Assembly (NCBI GenBank): GCA_964592405.1 | Contig: CAZQBY010000010.1 | Span: 1-44,973, forward strand | Length of the DNA stretch: 44,973 nt | Reading direction: 5' to 3' | DNA from: CAZQBY01 sp964592405 [NCBI: uncultured archaeon] | Lineage (GTDB): Archaea; Altiarchaeota; Altiarchaeia; JAFGQM01 | Shown here: positions 8,506 to 22,309 of the stretch, piece after piece | Position numbering within the stretch: position 1 is the stretch's first letter | How the letters are laid out: every line of letters begins with the position of its first letter | Notes under the pieces: model-generated | Seen by the model: the letters and a program-made list of their open reading frames with translations, nothing else | Databases searched by the model: none | What the model was told of the DNA's origin: nothing | Made by a program: the position numbers and the translations under genes

Positions 8506-9897
8506 TTACTGCTCTTTGACCACCAGTATATTCCCTTTGAGGTGCATTTCTCTGGCAGGGTAGTATTTCCTCTTGATATTAATGCCCTTCAGTTCATTGC
8601 CGCGCATGATAATTTTTGTTACCCTGCCAAGTTTTTTACCCTTGGTTGAGACAACCTCCCTGCCCAGATACCTGTCCTCCAGTTGCTTCTTGCGTTCCAC
8701 ATAGTCAAAGAAGACTATCTTCAGCAGGTAGTGGCTCACGAGCAGGACAACAAAGGCTATGAGAAGGTTTATGAGCAGGTTCTGCATTGGATTAAAGCCC
8801 TTATTAATAGGTATGGTCGTGGAGTCAGAGCTTATTGAGATTATAAACCAGTAGAGACTTGCTGAAATATACTTTATCAGAACGCCGAGGATTATGATAT
8901 TGATATAGCGCTTTATCCTGAGATAGTTCTTTAGAAGGAAATTGTGAATGATAAAGCCCACTGCTATCATCGACACGGCTACTATCAGGAGGTCTATTGC
9001 AGCGAAATCCGCCCCCGTGCTTGAGAAGAGGAAGAAGTTCAGTGCCAGGATCGGCTGGCTACCAAAGGCATCGCCGACGCTTTTGGGATTGGCTACGGTG
9101 TTTGGCCGGTATATGGCATCAAGATTTCTCTGGACCTGGAGATATCCAGTCACCAACGACAACATCAACACAACCACCGCCAGCAGGTTGAACACCTTGT
9201 AGATGTTACCCTTCAGAAGGGAATCCCTCACCTCACTCAGTCCAGAGAATAACTGCTCATCATAGCCGAACCCCTTGGCTATTAGGTAAATACCAATTAT
9301 GGCGAGTATGGCCTCAACAATGGGTATGCCAAAGTAGGACAGTATAACAATCAGGAATATCAGAATACCAGGCAGTCCAAATATCGTCTTGGCCTGTGCA
9401 GGATTCTCACCTACCTTACGGAAGAAGTCCTGTATCTTGAAATAGGCGCTCTCCAGCGGACGTGCGAGCTTTACTGTAACTGTTTTGATGGAGAGTATCT
9501 TGGTTTCACTCTGGATGAGGGGTATGATCTCTTCATCTTCTGCTCCATCAGTAACGAGTACTACGCCTCTCGGCTTGAACATTTCTAGGACCCTGACAAG
9601 CTGGTTGCCTATCTTCTGGTCACTCTTGACACCCACCTGCTTATCCCCCGTCAGCGTCACTACCTCTACCCCGCCATGGTAGATGTGTTCGCTTTCCCTC
9701 TTGGTCTTAATGGCGGCGAATATGGCATTTACGTCAGAATCCTCCGGGTCGGCCATGGCCAAGGCATTGGCCGCCTTGAAATTCTCTGCCTCGCCGATTA
9801 TTGGGCCACGGATGGCTGCCTTGCTGCCCAAGTCATTGTCCCTGTCTATGCAGAGGACTAGGACCTCCACCCTTTTCAGCGCTCTTTCTGTGGGCAT
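8506..9897 (-). CDS. DUF373 family membrane protein with C-terminal PRC-barrel-like tail
   Basis: The 463-residue protein starts with a soluble region of about 160 residues (VLVLCIDRDNDLG, GVVLVTDGAEDEEI) typical of DUF373. Six or so hydrophobic segments follow between about residues 170 and 400, and then a soluble tail. The tail REVVSTKGKKLGRVTKI resembles a PRC-barrel strand pattern. DUF373 is an archaeal family of unknown function; the repeated Asp-rich motifs in the soluble part suggest nucleotide or metal binding. It is divergent from the SPFH gene, with 72 bases between the starts. Confidence 0.88.
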   Translation of the reverse strand: MPTERALKRVEVLVLCIDRDNDLGSKAAIRGPIIGEAENFKAANALAMADPEDSDVNAIFAAIKTKRESEHIYHGGVEVVTLTGDKQVGVKSDQKIGNQLVRVLEMFKPRGVVLVTDGAEDEEIIPLIQSETKILSIKTVTVKLARPLESAYFKIQDFFRKVGENPAQAKTIFGLPGILIFLIVILSYFGIPIVEAILAIIGIYLIAKGFGYDEQLFSGLSEVRDSLLKGNIYKVFNLLAVVVLMLSLVTGYLQVQRNLDAIYRPNTVANPKSVGDAFGSQPILALNFFLFSSTGADFAAIDLLIVAVSMIAVGFIIHNFLLKNYLRIKRYINIIILGVLIKYISASLYWFIISISSDSTTIPINKGFNPMQNLLINLLIAFVVLLVSHYLLKIVFFDYVERKKQLEDRYLGREVVSTKGKKLGRVTKIIMRGNELKGINIKRKYYPAREMHLKGNILVVKEQ

Positions 9898-9940
9898 GAT
9901 GTCTGCATTAGTTTTGGCGCTCAGTCAATAAAAAACATCT

Positions 9941-9950
9941 ATTTTTAAGG
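9941..9950 (+). promoter_or_regulatory. TATA box for the SPFH gene
   Basis: ATTTTTAAGG sits about 25 bases before the ATG at 9970, the spacing expected for a leaderless archaeal transcript. Confidence 0.5.
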
Positions 9951-9969
9951 CTTCATGTCTTAATTTACC

Positions 9970-10977
9970 ATGGCCAAGAGGAGATCCGGATATGTAAAAA
10001 TAAAACCCCCAACTGAACCACTCCCAAAATCAAAAAAGGAGAGCCGGATAATCATAGAGGGCCAGAGGAAGCCGCTCACCATGTCACAGACACTCATTGC
10101 CTTCCTCATAGCGGTGATAATCTTCCTCTTTTTCAAGAGCATGGGTTTTGCACAGGAGGTTTACCTACTTCTGGCCGGAATATTCTTTATTTTGAGTATT
10201 TTCCTGTTTGGATCTATTGTGTTTTTGGAGACATACGAACGGGCAGTTGTGCAGAGATACGGACGATTCAACAGGGTTGCAGGGCCGGGCTGGGCAATCA
10301 TACTCCCGGTTATTGAAACCTACAACATAGTTGACATGCGTATCAAGACGCTGGATCTCTTGGGTTATGAGGCCATCACCAAGGACAACATCCGCCTCTA
10401 TCTGGACATTGTTGTCTATGCTAAGATAATTGATCCCTACAAGGCGGTGCTTGAAGTAAAGGATGTCAATACAGCCATTCTCACCTTTCTGAAATCCATC
10501 ACTAGGGAGACTGTGGGTAACCTAACTGCGGAGGAGGTTATATCCAATATTGCCAAGGTCAACGAGCTGTTGACTGGTGAGCGAGAGAGACTGAAAGAGG
10601 AATGGGGAGTTGACCTTATCTCGGTGGAGATACAGGAAATCACGCTTCCGGGAAGAGTCCAGGAGAGTATGCATGACCTCAGGTCAGCTGAGTATCAGCG
10701 GCAGGTCATTGAACAGAGGGCCTTTGCCCGTGAGGCCCTCATTAATGCGATACAGAGGGCGGCCAGTAAACTGGACAATCCCACACTGTCATATATGTAT
10801 CTTGAAGCGTTGAAGAAGGTCGCGGACGGAAAGGCTACCAAGCTTATATTCCCAATGGAGCTGACCCGGTTGGCTGAGTCGGTATCCAAGAACTTCGGCG
10901 CCGACAAGGACAAATTCCTGCAGGATATCATCAAAGCCTACCAGGAAACAGTGGCCAAGGATATCCCCAAGAAATGA
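9970..10977 (+). CDS. SPFH / band 7 (stomatin-like) membrane protein
   Basis: The 335-residue protein has a basic N-terminus and then two hydrophobic segments at about residues 38-85. The SPFH domain follows, seen in TYERAVVQRYGRFNRVAGPG, VDMRIKTLDL and GVDLISVEIQEITLPGRVQESM. A helical C-terminal region ends the protein. Family members oligomerise on membranes into rings or cages and often work with membrane proteases such as NfeD partners or FtsH/HtpX. No NfeD gene is adjacent here. The next gene starts 10 bases after its stop, so the two are probably co-transcribed. Confidence 0.92.
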   Translation: MAKRRSGYVKIKPPTEPLPKSKKESRIIIEGQRKPLTMSQTLIAFLIAVIIFLFFKSMGFAQEVYLLLAGIFFILSIFLFGSIVFLETYERAVVQRYGRFNRVAGPGWAIILPVIETYNIVDMRIKTLDLLGYEAITKDNIRLYLDIVVYAKIIDPYKAVLEVKDVNTAILTFLKSITRETVGNLTAEEVISNIAKVNELLTGERERLKEEWGVDLISVEIQEITLPGRVQESMHDLRSAEYQRQVIEQRAFAREALINAIQRAASKLDNPTLSYMYLEALKKVADGKATKLIFPMELTRLAESVSKNFGADKDKFLQDIIKAYQETVAKDIPKK

Positions 10978-10987
10978 TTTCTTCAAG

Positions 10988-11554
10988 ATGGCCAAGCCAA
11001 GTTACCCAATGATAGTGCCATTGCCAAAGCTTTTGATGGCTGTTTTCGGAATTCCGGAGGAGCGGGCCAATATCCTGATGAAACGCCATGGTTCTTATGC
11101 CCTCCGGATGCTGGCAATAAACGATTTTTGGCTGTGGCCACGGCCGGGAGGGTTTTCATACCTCTGCTTGGAACCTTGGCAGAGACACAGCACTGAAACA
11201 ATAGTGGCAGCCTATCTCAACAAGCCAGGCAGGGTCCGAAGCTTTGCCAATAAAGCAGCCAAACTCCTTCACAGCGCCAAGGAGGAACTTCCCGGAGGAG
11301 AAAACAGGCGTATGTATTCCCAATGGATGCGCGCCCATCGCCATATTGCCAAGAGACCGAAAAAGCTAATCCGGGCTATGGAGGAGCTGAGAGCCGAAGT
11401 AAATAACACACCAATTGAACATAGGGAGGCTAACAGCAGGATGGCCCGACAGTGGTTGCATCAGGTTGGCAGGACGGAATTGCTCCTGAGAATAGAACGT
11501 ATGCACGGGGGGCGAGGGAGCGGCGGACATGGAAAAAGGAAACCCGAGAAATGA
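10988..11554 (+). CDS. Unknown basic helical protein
   Basis: The 188-residue product matches no family I know. It begins MAKPSYPMIVPLPKLLMAV, has a Trp/Pro-rich patch (NDFWLWPRPGGFSY), then a long Lys/Arg/Glu-rich helical stretch, and ends in a Gly/Lys-rich tail. The first 25 residues are mildly hydrophobic but not a clear membrane anchor. It follows the SPFH gene by 10 bases and precedes the trpB promoter. Operon position is the only clue to function. Confidence 0.7.
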   Translation: MAKPSYPMIVPLPKLLMAVFGIPEERANILMKRHGSYALRMLAINDFWLWPRPGGFSYLCLEPWQRHSTETIVAAYLNKPGRVRSFANKAAKLLHSAKEELPGGENRRMYSQWMRAHRHIAKRPKKLIRAMEELRAEVNNTPIEHREANSRMARQWLHQVGRTELLLRIERMHGGRGSGGHGKRKPEK

Positions 11555-11570
11555 AAAACTCCGGATATCT

Positions 11571-11580
11571 TCTTTTATAT
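11571..11580 (+). promoter_or_regulatory. TATA box for trpBA
   Basis: CTTTTATATC lies about 25-30 bases before the trpB ATG at 11605. The predicted transcript would start almost at the ATG, leaving no room for a leader attenuator. Confidence 0.55.
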
Positions 11581-11604
11581 CAAAGCATCGTCTAACATTA
11601 ACTC

Positions 11605-12792
11605 ATGACTTATCCTGATTGCAAGGGAAAATTTGAAGACTACGGCGGCCAGTTTGTGCCGGAGGTCCTCATGGGTGCGGTGCATGAGCTGGCAGAGGCT
11701 TATGGGAAGTACAAGGATGACTCAAAATTCAAAAGGGAGCTGGATAGTCTTCTCACCCAATATGCCGGCCGGCCAACTGCGCTCACCTTCTGCGAGCGGC
11801 TGACGGAAGAGTATGGCCCGAAGATATATCTAAAACGCGAGGATTTGGCACATACGGGCGCCCACAAGATAAACAACGCGCTGGGGCAGGCCCTGCTGGC
11901 GAAGTATATGGGCAAGACGCGTCTTATAGCGGAGACTGGGGCCGGCCAGCACGGCGTGGCTACTGCGACCGCTGGCGCAAAACTGGGGCTCAAGACGGAT
12001 ATCTACATGGGGACTGTGGATATGAAGCGCCAAGAGCTCAATGTCTTCCGCATGAGGCTTATGGGTGCGCGCGTCATACCGGTAGAATCCGGCTCCAAGA
12101 CGCTCAAGGATGCCATCAACGAGGCCATGCGCGACTGGGTGGCCAGTTTCCCCACCACCCATTATCTCCTTGGCTCAGTTCTGGGACCACACCCATATCC
12201 AATGATGGTGCGTAACTTCCAGTCTGTGATAGGAAAAGAGCTCAAAAAGCAGATTATGGAGCGCGAAGGCCGGCTGCCCTCTGCGATAGTCGCCTGTGTG
12301 GGTGGCGGGAGCAATGCCATAGGCGCTTGGTATGAGTTTCTCGATGATAAGGACGTCGAACTCATAGGTGTTGAGGCTGGTGGAAAAGGCATCAGGGGAG
12401 GTGAGCATGCCGCGCGCTTCGCTGATGTCAAAAGGGGCAGGAGGGGCGTCCTCCATGGAACACACACATTCATCCTTCAGGATAAATACGGTCAGATAGC
12501 AACAACCCACTCTATATCTGCTGGCCTTGACTACTCTGCAGTGGGACCGGAGCACTCTATGCTCCACGACTTCAAGCGGGCGAAGTACACCTATGCCACA
12601 GATGATGAGGCATTAGAAGCTGTTAGGATTCTCTGTGAAAAAGAAGGTATTCTGCCTGCATTGGAAAGCGCACATGCGGTTGCACATGCATTGAAGATTG
12701 CATCTCATTATGACAGAAATGATATCATAGTCATAAACCTGTCGGGCAGGGGAGATAAAGACATTGACACCATAATAAAAAACCTGAGATGA
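11605..12792 (+). CDS. trpB: Tryptophan synthase beta chain
   Basis: The 395-residue protein is of the TrpB1 type. It starts with [10 protein letters not shown], carries the pyridoxal phosphate Lys88 in [13 protein letters not shown], Glu110 in AETGAGQHG, and the phosphate loop [10 protein letters not shown]. It condenses indole with serine to give tryptophan. The gene overlaps trpA by four bases (ATGA), so the two subunits of the complex are translationally coupled. No other trp genes are in the window. Either they are elsewhere or the cell converts indole or indole-glycerol phosphate from another source. Confidence 0.97.
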   Translation: MTYPDCKGKFEDYGGQFVPEVLMGAVHELAEAYGKYKDDSKFKRELDSLLTQYAGRPTALTFCERLTEEYGPKIYLKREDLAHTGAHKINNALGQALLAKYMGKTRLIAETGAGQHGVATATAGAKLGLKTDIYMGTVDMKRQELNVFRMRLMGARVIPVESGSKTLKDAINEAMRDWVASFPTTHYLLGSVLGPHPYPMMVRNFQSVIGKELKKQIMEREGRLPSAIVACVGGGSNAIGAWYEFLDDKDVELIGVEAGGKGIRGGEHAARFADVKRGRRGVLHGTHTFILQDKYGQIATTHSISAGLDYSAVGPEHSMLHDFKRAKYTYATDDEALEAVRILCEKEGILPALESAHAVAHALKIASHYDRNDIIVINLSGRGDKDIDTIIKNLR

Positions 12793-13583
12793 GAATATCA
12801 GAGAAGTTTGGAGAGCTTAAAAGAAGAGGTGAGAAGGCACTTATACTCTATATTACCTGTGGTGATCCATCCGCAGAGGAAACCATAAAAATTGCGCGCA
12901 GGATAATCGATGCAGGCTGTGATATTTTGGAGCTGGGCCTTCCCTTCTCGGATCCCTTGGCTGACGGCCCTACAATCGAGGCGGCCAGCCAGAGGGCCAT
13001 AGCCGCAGGCATGACTACTGACCTCTACTTCAGAACCTGCGCAAAAATCGCTGGTGTGCCCAAGGTTTGCATGACCTATTACAATCTGATATATCAGTAT
13101 GGGTTAGAGCGCTTCGCCAAGGCATGTCATAATTCTGGCATAACGGGGCTGATAGTGCCGGATCTTCCACCAGAGGAGTCCGGACCGCTTAAAAAAGCAT
13201 GTGATGAGAACGGCGTGGATCTGGTTTTCATAGTATCACCGCAGACGTCGGAGGAGAGGCTTGCCATAATCAAAAAAGCAATCTCTTCTGGTAAATCTCG
13301 TATAACCGAGTGTTATGGCGGTTTTATCTACCTCCAATCAGTCTTGGGAATCACCGGTGCAAGAGACGATTTAAAACTCCGGCTTGCTGCCAGCATAAGA
13401 GAGCTTAAAAAATTTGGTCTTCCCGTAGCTGTGGGCTTTGGCATATCCAGACCAGACCAGATAAGGGAGAGCATACAACAGGGTGCAGATGGCGTCATTA
13501 TCGGCAGTGCCCTCATCGAGAGGATAAATGAGGGGAAGGACATAGCATCCTTTGTTCGCTCACTAAAGGAGGCAACGATTTAA
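12789..13583 (+). CDS. trpA: Tryptophan synthase alpha chain
   Basis: The 264-residue TIM-barrel protein keeps both catalytic acids: Glu48 and Asp59 in [15 protein letters not shown]. The phosphate-binding part is seen as [11 protein letters not shown] and [11 protein letters not shown]. It cleaves indole-3-glycerol phosphate to indole and glyceraldehyde 3-phosphate and channels indole to TrpB. The region around residues 175-195 ([19 protein letters not shown]) departs a little from the usual SGF-Y-S-GTG pattern but keeps the loop glycine and arginine. It overlaps trpB by four bases. Confidence 0.96.
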   Translation: MRISEKFGELKRRGEKALILYITCGDPSAEETIKIARRIIDAGCDILELGLPFSDPLADGPTIEAASQRAIAAGMTTDLYFRTCAKIAGVPKVCMTYYNLIYQYGLERFAKACHNSGITGLIVPDLPPEESGPLKKACDENGVDLVFIVSPQTSEERLAIIKKAISSGKSRITECYGGFIYLQSVLGITGARDDLKLRLAASIRELKKFGLPVAVGFGISRPDQIRESIQQGADGVIIGSALIERINEGKDIASFVRSLKEATI

Positions 13584-13616
13584 TATTTTTCTTTTTCACC
13601 CGGCAAACTCTAAAAA

Positions 13617-14117
13617 ATGGTGAATGAACATACTCTTGTACTGATAAAACCGGATGGGCTGGTGAAATCCCTAACCGGAAACATAATCTCAAAACTCTCT
13701 GAAACAGAACTCAGGATACTTGGAGCGAAGATAGTGAGGGTGGACAGGAAACTGGCTGAAGAGCATTACAAGCATCTCAAGGACAAGCCGTTCTTTGAGG
13801 AGCTGCTGAAATATATTCAGGGGTACTACCACACCCGCCGCGTCCTTGCGATGGTTTATGGGGGAGAGAATGCTATAGAAAAGGTCAGGCGGATAGCTGG
13901 TGCGACCAACCCCGAGGAAGCCGATCCCATATCCATAAGGGGCAAATATGGGCGGATTACAACATCCGGGGTCTATGAGAATGTCATTCATGCCTCCGAG
14001 AATGTCAAAGAGGCTGAACGGGAAATCAAGCTGTGGTTCAAACCGGATGAAATTGTTGACCCCATATATCCGGTCAAGAAGGTGAAGAAGGAGGTTGAGG
14101 TGCTTGAGTGGGCATAG
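13617..14117 (+). CDS. ndk: Nucleoside diphosphate kinase
   Basis: The 166-residue protein shows LVLIKPDG with Lys11 near the N-terminus, RRIAGATNP, and the phosphohistidine His125 in NVIHASEN. The enzyme passes the gamma-phosphate between nucleoside di- and triphosphates through this His. It is somewhat longer than bacterial Ndk (about 140 residues), with an extra acidic C-terminal segment ending in KKVKKEVEVLEWA. The active-site region reads IHASE in place of the common VHGSD, a tolerated change. It follows trpA by 33 bases and may be in the same transcript or have its own promoter. Confidence 0.93.
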   Translation: MVNEHTLVLIKPDGLVKSLTGNIISKLSETELRILGAKIVRVDRKLAEEHYKHLKDKPFFEELLKYIQGYYHTRRVLAMVYGGENAIEKVRRIAGATNPEEADPISIRGKYGRITTSGVYENVIHASENVKEAEREIKLWFKPDEIVDPIYPVKKVKKEVEVLEWA

Positions 14118-14170
14118 AACGTTGCTGATCTGCAAATAGCCAGAGAGCTGCGGAGGCAAACCACCGAAAA

Positions 14171-14219
14171 GCTTTTTAATAAAACCCTTCTAAAATAAGG
14201 CACTTTTCCCGTTGTCGGG
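14171..14219 (+). promoter_or_regulatory. Promoter and leader hairpin of the RNA polymerase operon
   Basis: GCTTTTTAAT at 14171-14180 is TATA-like. A start near 14200 would give a leader of about 65 bases, long for this genome. The leader contains a small hairpin CCCG-TTGT-CGGG at 14208-14219. A control role is possible but the stem is only four pairs. Confidence 0.4.
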
Positions 14220-14256
14220 TTTCATGTTTCATCAGCTATTTGGTTCCATGCACTCT

Positions 14257-14263
14257 GAGGTGA
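14257..14263 (+). promoter_or_regulatory. Shine-Dalgarno site for rpoH (TTG start)
   Basis: GAGGTGA matches the anti-Shine-Dalgarno end of 16S rRNA and lies three bases before TTG 14267. It supports the TTG as the rpoH start. The in-frame codon two before the TTG is TGA (14261), and there is no upstream ATG or GTG in frame. Confidence 0.6.
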
Positions 14264-14266
14264 AAA

Positions 14267-14497
14267 TTGTCGGTTAACATCCAATCTCACGTTCTTGTCC
14301 CCCAGCATGAGATACTTGATGAAGCCAGTGCCAAGAAGGTTCTGATGAAGTATGGTGTAGACCGTTCTAAGCTCCCCAAGATAAAAAAGAGCGACGCTGC
14401 CCTGCCCGAGGGTGCGAAAATCGGGGATATAATCCAAATCACCAGAAAATCGCCGACTGCAGGTGTTTCTCTCTACTATAGGGTTGTTGTGGAATGA
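14267..14497 (+). CDS. rpoH: RNA polymerase subunit Rpo5 (RpoH)
   Basis: The 76-residue protein matches the eukaryotic Rpb5 C-terminal domain: HVLVPQHEILDEASAKKVL, LPKIKKSDAALPEGAKIGDI and ITRKSPTAGVSLYYRVVVE. It is the assembly domain at the downstream-DNA jaw of archaeal RNA polymerase. It starts with TTG, supported by the Shine-Dalgarno site. It is first in the usual rpoH-rpoB-rpoA1-rpoA2 order, with 37 bases before rpoB. Confidence 0.95.
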   Translation: MSVNIQSHVLVPQHEILDEASAKKVLMKYGVDRSKLPKIKKSDAALPEGAKIGDIIQITRKSPTAGVSLYYRVVVE

Positions 14498-14534
14498 CCC
14501 TTCCCACTATTCACTATAAAACCAAGACATCAAA

Positions 14535-17500
14535 ATGCAGATAACACGAGACGACCTCATAAAACACCAGCTGAACTCCTATAATGATTTTGTCAACAAT
14601 GTCATGCAGGAGATAGTCGATGAGACGGGCATTATCGATACAAGAATACCAAACTTCCAGATAAAGTTCGGAAAGATATCCCTAAAAAAGCCCGACACAA
14701 AGGAGATGGACTCTACGGTCCACCGCATAACGCCAAATGATGCCCGTCTGAGGAATATGACCTATTCGGGTAAACTGGTTCTGGAAATTATAGGGGTGCA
14801 GGACGGAATTGAAAAAACACCCATAAATGCAGTCATAGGCGAATTCCCGATAATGGTCAAGAGCGACTACTGCTGGCTCACTGGTCTAAATGAAAAGGAG
14901 TTAGCTGAGCTGGGCGAGGACCCAAAGGACTTTGGGGGATACTTCATAATCAACGGAAGGGAGCGGGTGGTAATCATACTGGAGGACTTGGCCCCCAATA
15001 CCATCATTACCAGTCTTGATGAGGTAGCCGGCAAGGATAACATCACGGTCAAGGTCTTCTCCACCCGCCAGGGTTTCAGGAGCAGGATTGCTGTCACAAG
15101 GAAAGAAATGAGAACAGGTGAAACCCTCTATGTCTCTTTCCCCGGTCTGCCACGCATACTTCCGTTGTCTGTTGTCCTTCGTGCGCTGGGTCTCAAAGAC
15201 GACCAGATACTTGAGCTTTTCGAGGACGAGGAAAAGCCGGAGATGAAGGTCAATCTGGAGCTGTGTAAGGTCAAAAATCAGCGGGAGGCACTCGAATATA
15301 TAGGTGTCCGTGTTGCTGTGGGCCAGAGGAAGGAGATACAGGTCACTCGTGCGCAGCAGGTCCTTGACCTGTTCCTGCTGCCACATATAGGGAACGAGCC
15401 AGAACTAAGGCAGAGGAAGGCAATCTTCCTGACCCGCATGGCGAAGAGAGCCATCGAGATTGATCTTGGAACAAGAGATGTGGATGACAAGGACCATTAT
15501 ATGAACAAGCGACTGAAGATAGCTGGTGACATGATGGAAGAACTCTTCAGAACCGCATTTGGCGCACTTGTAAAGGACATCAAATATCAGACCGAAAAGA
15601 ACTATGCCCGGAGAAAGCGCATTGATCTGAGGCGTGCCGTCCGTCCGGAGGTCTTCACAAAGAGGGTTATGTATTCACTCGCCACCGGGAACTGGCCCGG
15701 CGGGAGGACCGGTATTTCACAGATACTGGATCGCACTAATTATATAGCAGTTTTGGCCCATCTCAGAAGGGTTACATCCACCCTTTCACGCACTCATCCG
15801 CATTTTGAGGCCAGGGACCTCCATGGTACCCATTGGGGCAGGTTCTGCCCCTGTGAAACTCCTGAAGGACAGAACTGTGGCTTGGTCAAGAATCTGGCCC
15901 TGTCTGCGCACATAACCCGGGAACAGGACCCGCGGGTAGTCGAGCAGATGCTAAAGGAGTTCAATGTTGAGAGCGGAAAATACGTCATTGAGGTTAATGG
16001 CAGGATAATTGGTTTTACAAACAACCCAAAAAGTGTTACAAACAAGATAAAAACCCTGAGAAGACAGGGCAAGCTCTCAAATGACATCAATATAGGGGTG
16101 TTTGAGGATAACAAGGAGATACAGATATTTTGTGACAAGGGCCGTGTGCAAAGACCGCTGGCAATAGTGGAGAACGGAAAGCCACTAATCTCAAGGGCTG
16201 AGCTAGAAGGCATTCTAAGAGGTGAGATAAACATTGATAAGCTTATTAAAGAAGGCAAGGTGGAGTATCTTGATTCTCTAGAAGAGGAAAACGCCTATAC
16301 AGCTATTGACATCAAAGAGCTCACTCCCCAACACACTCACCTAGAGCTGGACCCCTCGCTAATAGTAGGTGTTGGAGCATCGATAATACCCTATTCGGAA
16401 TATAACTCCTCACCTAGGATCACTATGGGGGCAGCCATGAGCAAGCAGTCCCTTGGCTATTATGCCACCAATTTTGTATCCAGAACAGATACCCGGGCGA
16501 ATCTGCTGCATTATGTCCAGAAGCCCATAGTCACAACACATGGTATGAAAATATCAGGCTATGAAGAACTCCCGAGTGGACAAAACTTCATTGTCGCTAT
16601 CATGAGCTATGAGGGCTACAACCTTGAAGATGCCTTGATATTCAATCAGTCCTCTGTAGAGAGGGGTTTGGGGATCTCCACTTTTTTTAGGACCTATGAA
16701 ATAGAAGAGAAGCGATATCCCGGTGGCCAGAAGGACAAGTTCCAGCTGGTTGGAGAGGACGTTGAGGGATACAGGGGAGCGGAAGCATATCGCTTCCTGG
16801 ATGAAACTGGTGTTATTGATCCGGGCATAGAGGTTGGCCCATCTGATGTTCTTGTGGGTAAATCCTCACCCCCGCGATTCCTGGAGGAGATAGGTGAGTT
16901 TGGGCTTCTGGGAGACAAGAGAAGAGAGTCTTCTCTTTGTGTCAGACCTAGGGAATCCGGTATTGTTGATCAGGTTATCATGACCCTTCTTGATAACGGC
17001 AACCGCTTGGTCAAGGTTCGTGTAAGAAAGGGGCGCTATCCGGAACTTGGGGACAAATTTGCTTCAAGGCATGGCCAGAAAGGCGTTATCGGCCTGCTTG
17101 TACGCCATGAGGATATGCCCTTTACTGGAAGCGGCATAGTTCCAGATCTGATTATAAATCCACATGCCATCCCGTCAAGAATGACTGTTGGTCATCTGCT
17201 TGAGATGATTGGTGCAAAGGTTGGGGCCATGGAAGGGAGGCAGGTAGATGGCACAGTATTCAAGGGAGAGAAGGAAAAAGACTTGCGTGAAGCTCTCAAG
17301 AAAGCAGGCTTTAAAGCTAGTGGTAAAGAGGTTATGTATGACGGTAAGACCGGCAGGAAGTTCGATTGTGAGATATACATAGCTCCCATATACTATCAAA
17401 AACTCCATCACATGGCCTCGGGCAAGATGCATGCGCGCTCTAGAGGGCCGGTTACGCTTCTTACTCACCAGCCTACAGAGGGCCGGGCCAATGAAGGGGG

Positions 17501-17785
17501 GCTGAGGTTCGGAGAGATGGAAAGAGATTGTCTTATAGGCCACGGGGCATCCCTCCTCCTCAGTGAACGACTGGTTGAGGAATCTGATCCATCTGAGATA
17601 CTTGTCTGTCCGGAGTGTGGAGAAGAGGCTGTAAGTGATGTTTCATCCGGCAAGTTTACATGTCCGGTATGTGGTGAAATAAGCCCTGTCTTGGTGAGGG
17701 TTCCACATGCGTTCAAACTCCTCTTGGATGAAATCAAGTCGATGTGTATCTCTACTGCCATCCTGACCGAGGAAAAGACGAAAAA

Positions 17786-17789
<4 letters not shown>
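14535..17789 (+). CDS. rpoB: RNA polymerase subunit Rpo2 (RpoB), unsplit
   Basis: At 1084 residues this is a full-length archaeal B subunit in a single gene, not split into B' and B'' as in methanogens and halophiles. Typical stretches are GYFIINGRERVVI, HWGRFCPCETPEGQNCGL, GYNLEDALIFNQSSVERG, GDKFASRHGQKGV and a C-terminal zinc site CPECGE with CPVCGE. It forms one wall of the active-site cleft. A TATA-like ACTATAAAAC at 14512-14521 just before it could add an internal promoter. The stop overlaps the rpoA1 start in ATGA. Confidence 0.98.
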
Positions 17790-21648
<3,859 letters not shown>

Positions 21649-21660
21649 TCAAATCAATCC

Positions 21661-21728
21661 ACATACAAGAACAGACATACAAGAACAGAAAATAACAGAA
21701 AATAACAGAAAATAACAGAAAATAACAG
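21661..21728. repeat. Short tandem repeats between rpoA2 and pgi
   Basis: ACATACAAGAACAG occurs twice in tandem (21661-21688) and AAAATAACAG follows four times in tandem (21689-21728). The stretch is rich in A with few other bases. It lies upstream of the pgi TATA box. Such arrays expand and contract by slippage, and they may act as an unstructured 3' end for the polymerase transcript. Confidence 0.85.
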
Positions 21729-21737
21729 AAAACTGGC

Positions 21738-21748
21738 ACTTTTTAAAA
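21738..21748 (+). promoter_or_regulatory. TATA box for the phosphoglucose isomerase gene
   Basis: CTTTTTAAAAT lies about 25 bases before ATG 21768, which suggests a leaderless transcript separate from the RNA polymerase operon. Confidence 0.5.
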
Positions 21749-21767
21749 TACTCTCCAAAATTAGGTT

Positions 21768-22286
21768 ATGGATCTTGATTTGAGAAATTTCAGCCTCCAT
21801 CTAGATGAGAACCAGAGGACTGTAAGGAGGCTCAGTGACATGAAGGGATTCTATGCTGATCAAGAGGCAGTTGCACAAATCCTAAAGGAATCTGACCCTG
21901 TGATATATGAGGTATATGCCTGCGAGTCCGAAGAAGAGGGTCCCGGAAATCTCTCATATGCCCTCACAGTCATCAATCCGGGTGATGTAGGGGGGGAATA
22001 TTACATGACAAAGGGGCACTTTCACCACAAGCCATCTGCTGAGCTCTATCTGGGTCTGGAGGGAGAAGGCATTCTTCTTTTACAGGATAGGGAAGGAAAT
22101 ACGAGGAGGATACCTCTTCTGCCGGGGAGGGTGTCATATGTCCCAGCAAACTATGCCCACAGATCGATTAACACAGGCCGTTCACAACTAAGATTTCTTG
22201 CCATATACCAGAGCGACTCTGGTCATGATTACGGCACAATAGAAAAAGAGGGCTTCAGGGAGAGAATTCTGGTCCAGAAAAATTAG
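21768..22286 (+). CDS. pgiA: Cupin-type glucose-6-phosphate isomerase
   Basis: The 172-residue protein is the archaeal cupin phosphoglucose isomerase. Metal ligands and catalytic residues are visible: His84 and His86 in KGHFHHKPSAE, Glu92, and His131 in YVPANYAHRS. GEYYMTKGHFH and AELYLGLEGEG are family hallmarks. It interconverts glucose 6-phosphate and fructose 6-phosphate, usually with Fe or another divalent metal. The length is slightly under the common 185-190 residues but both cupin motifs are complete. Confidence 0.95.
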   Translation: MDLDLRNFSLHLDENQRTVRRLSDMKGFYADQEAVAQILKESDPVIYEVYACESEEEGPGNLSYALTVINPGDVGGEYYMTKGHFHHKPSAELYLGLEGEGILLLQDREGNTRRIPLLPGRVSYVPANYAHRSINTGRSQLRFLAIYQSDSGHDYGTIEKEGFRERILVQKN

Positions 22287-22309
22287 TGAAAAAACAGAGA
22301 CTGGCGGGA

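Noticed and set aside
17744-17785. Longer rpoA1 start inside rpoB
   Set aside because: The extra 14 residues (MYLYCHPDRGKDEK) have no similarity to A' N-termini, and ATG 17786 gives the usual coupled ATGA junction.
21689-21728. CRISPR-like array
   Set aside because: The units are 10 bases with no spacers and no cas genes nearby; this is a simple tandem repeat.
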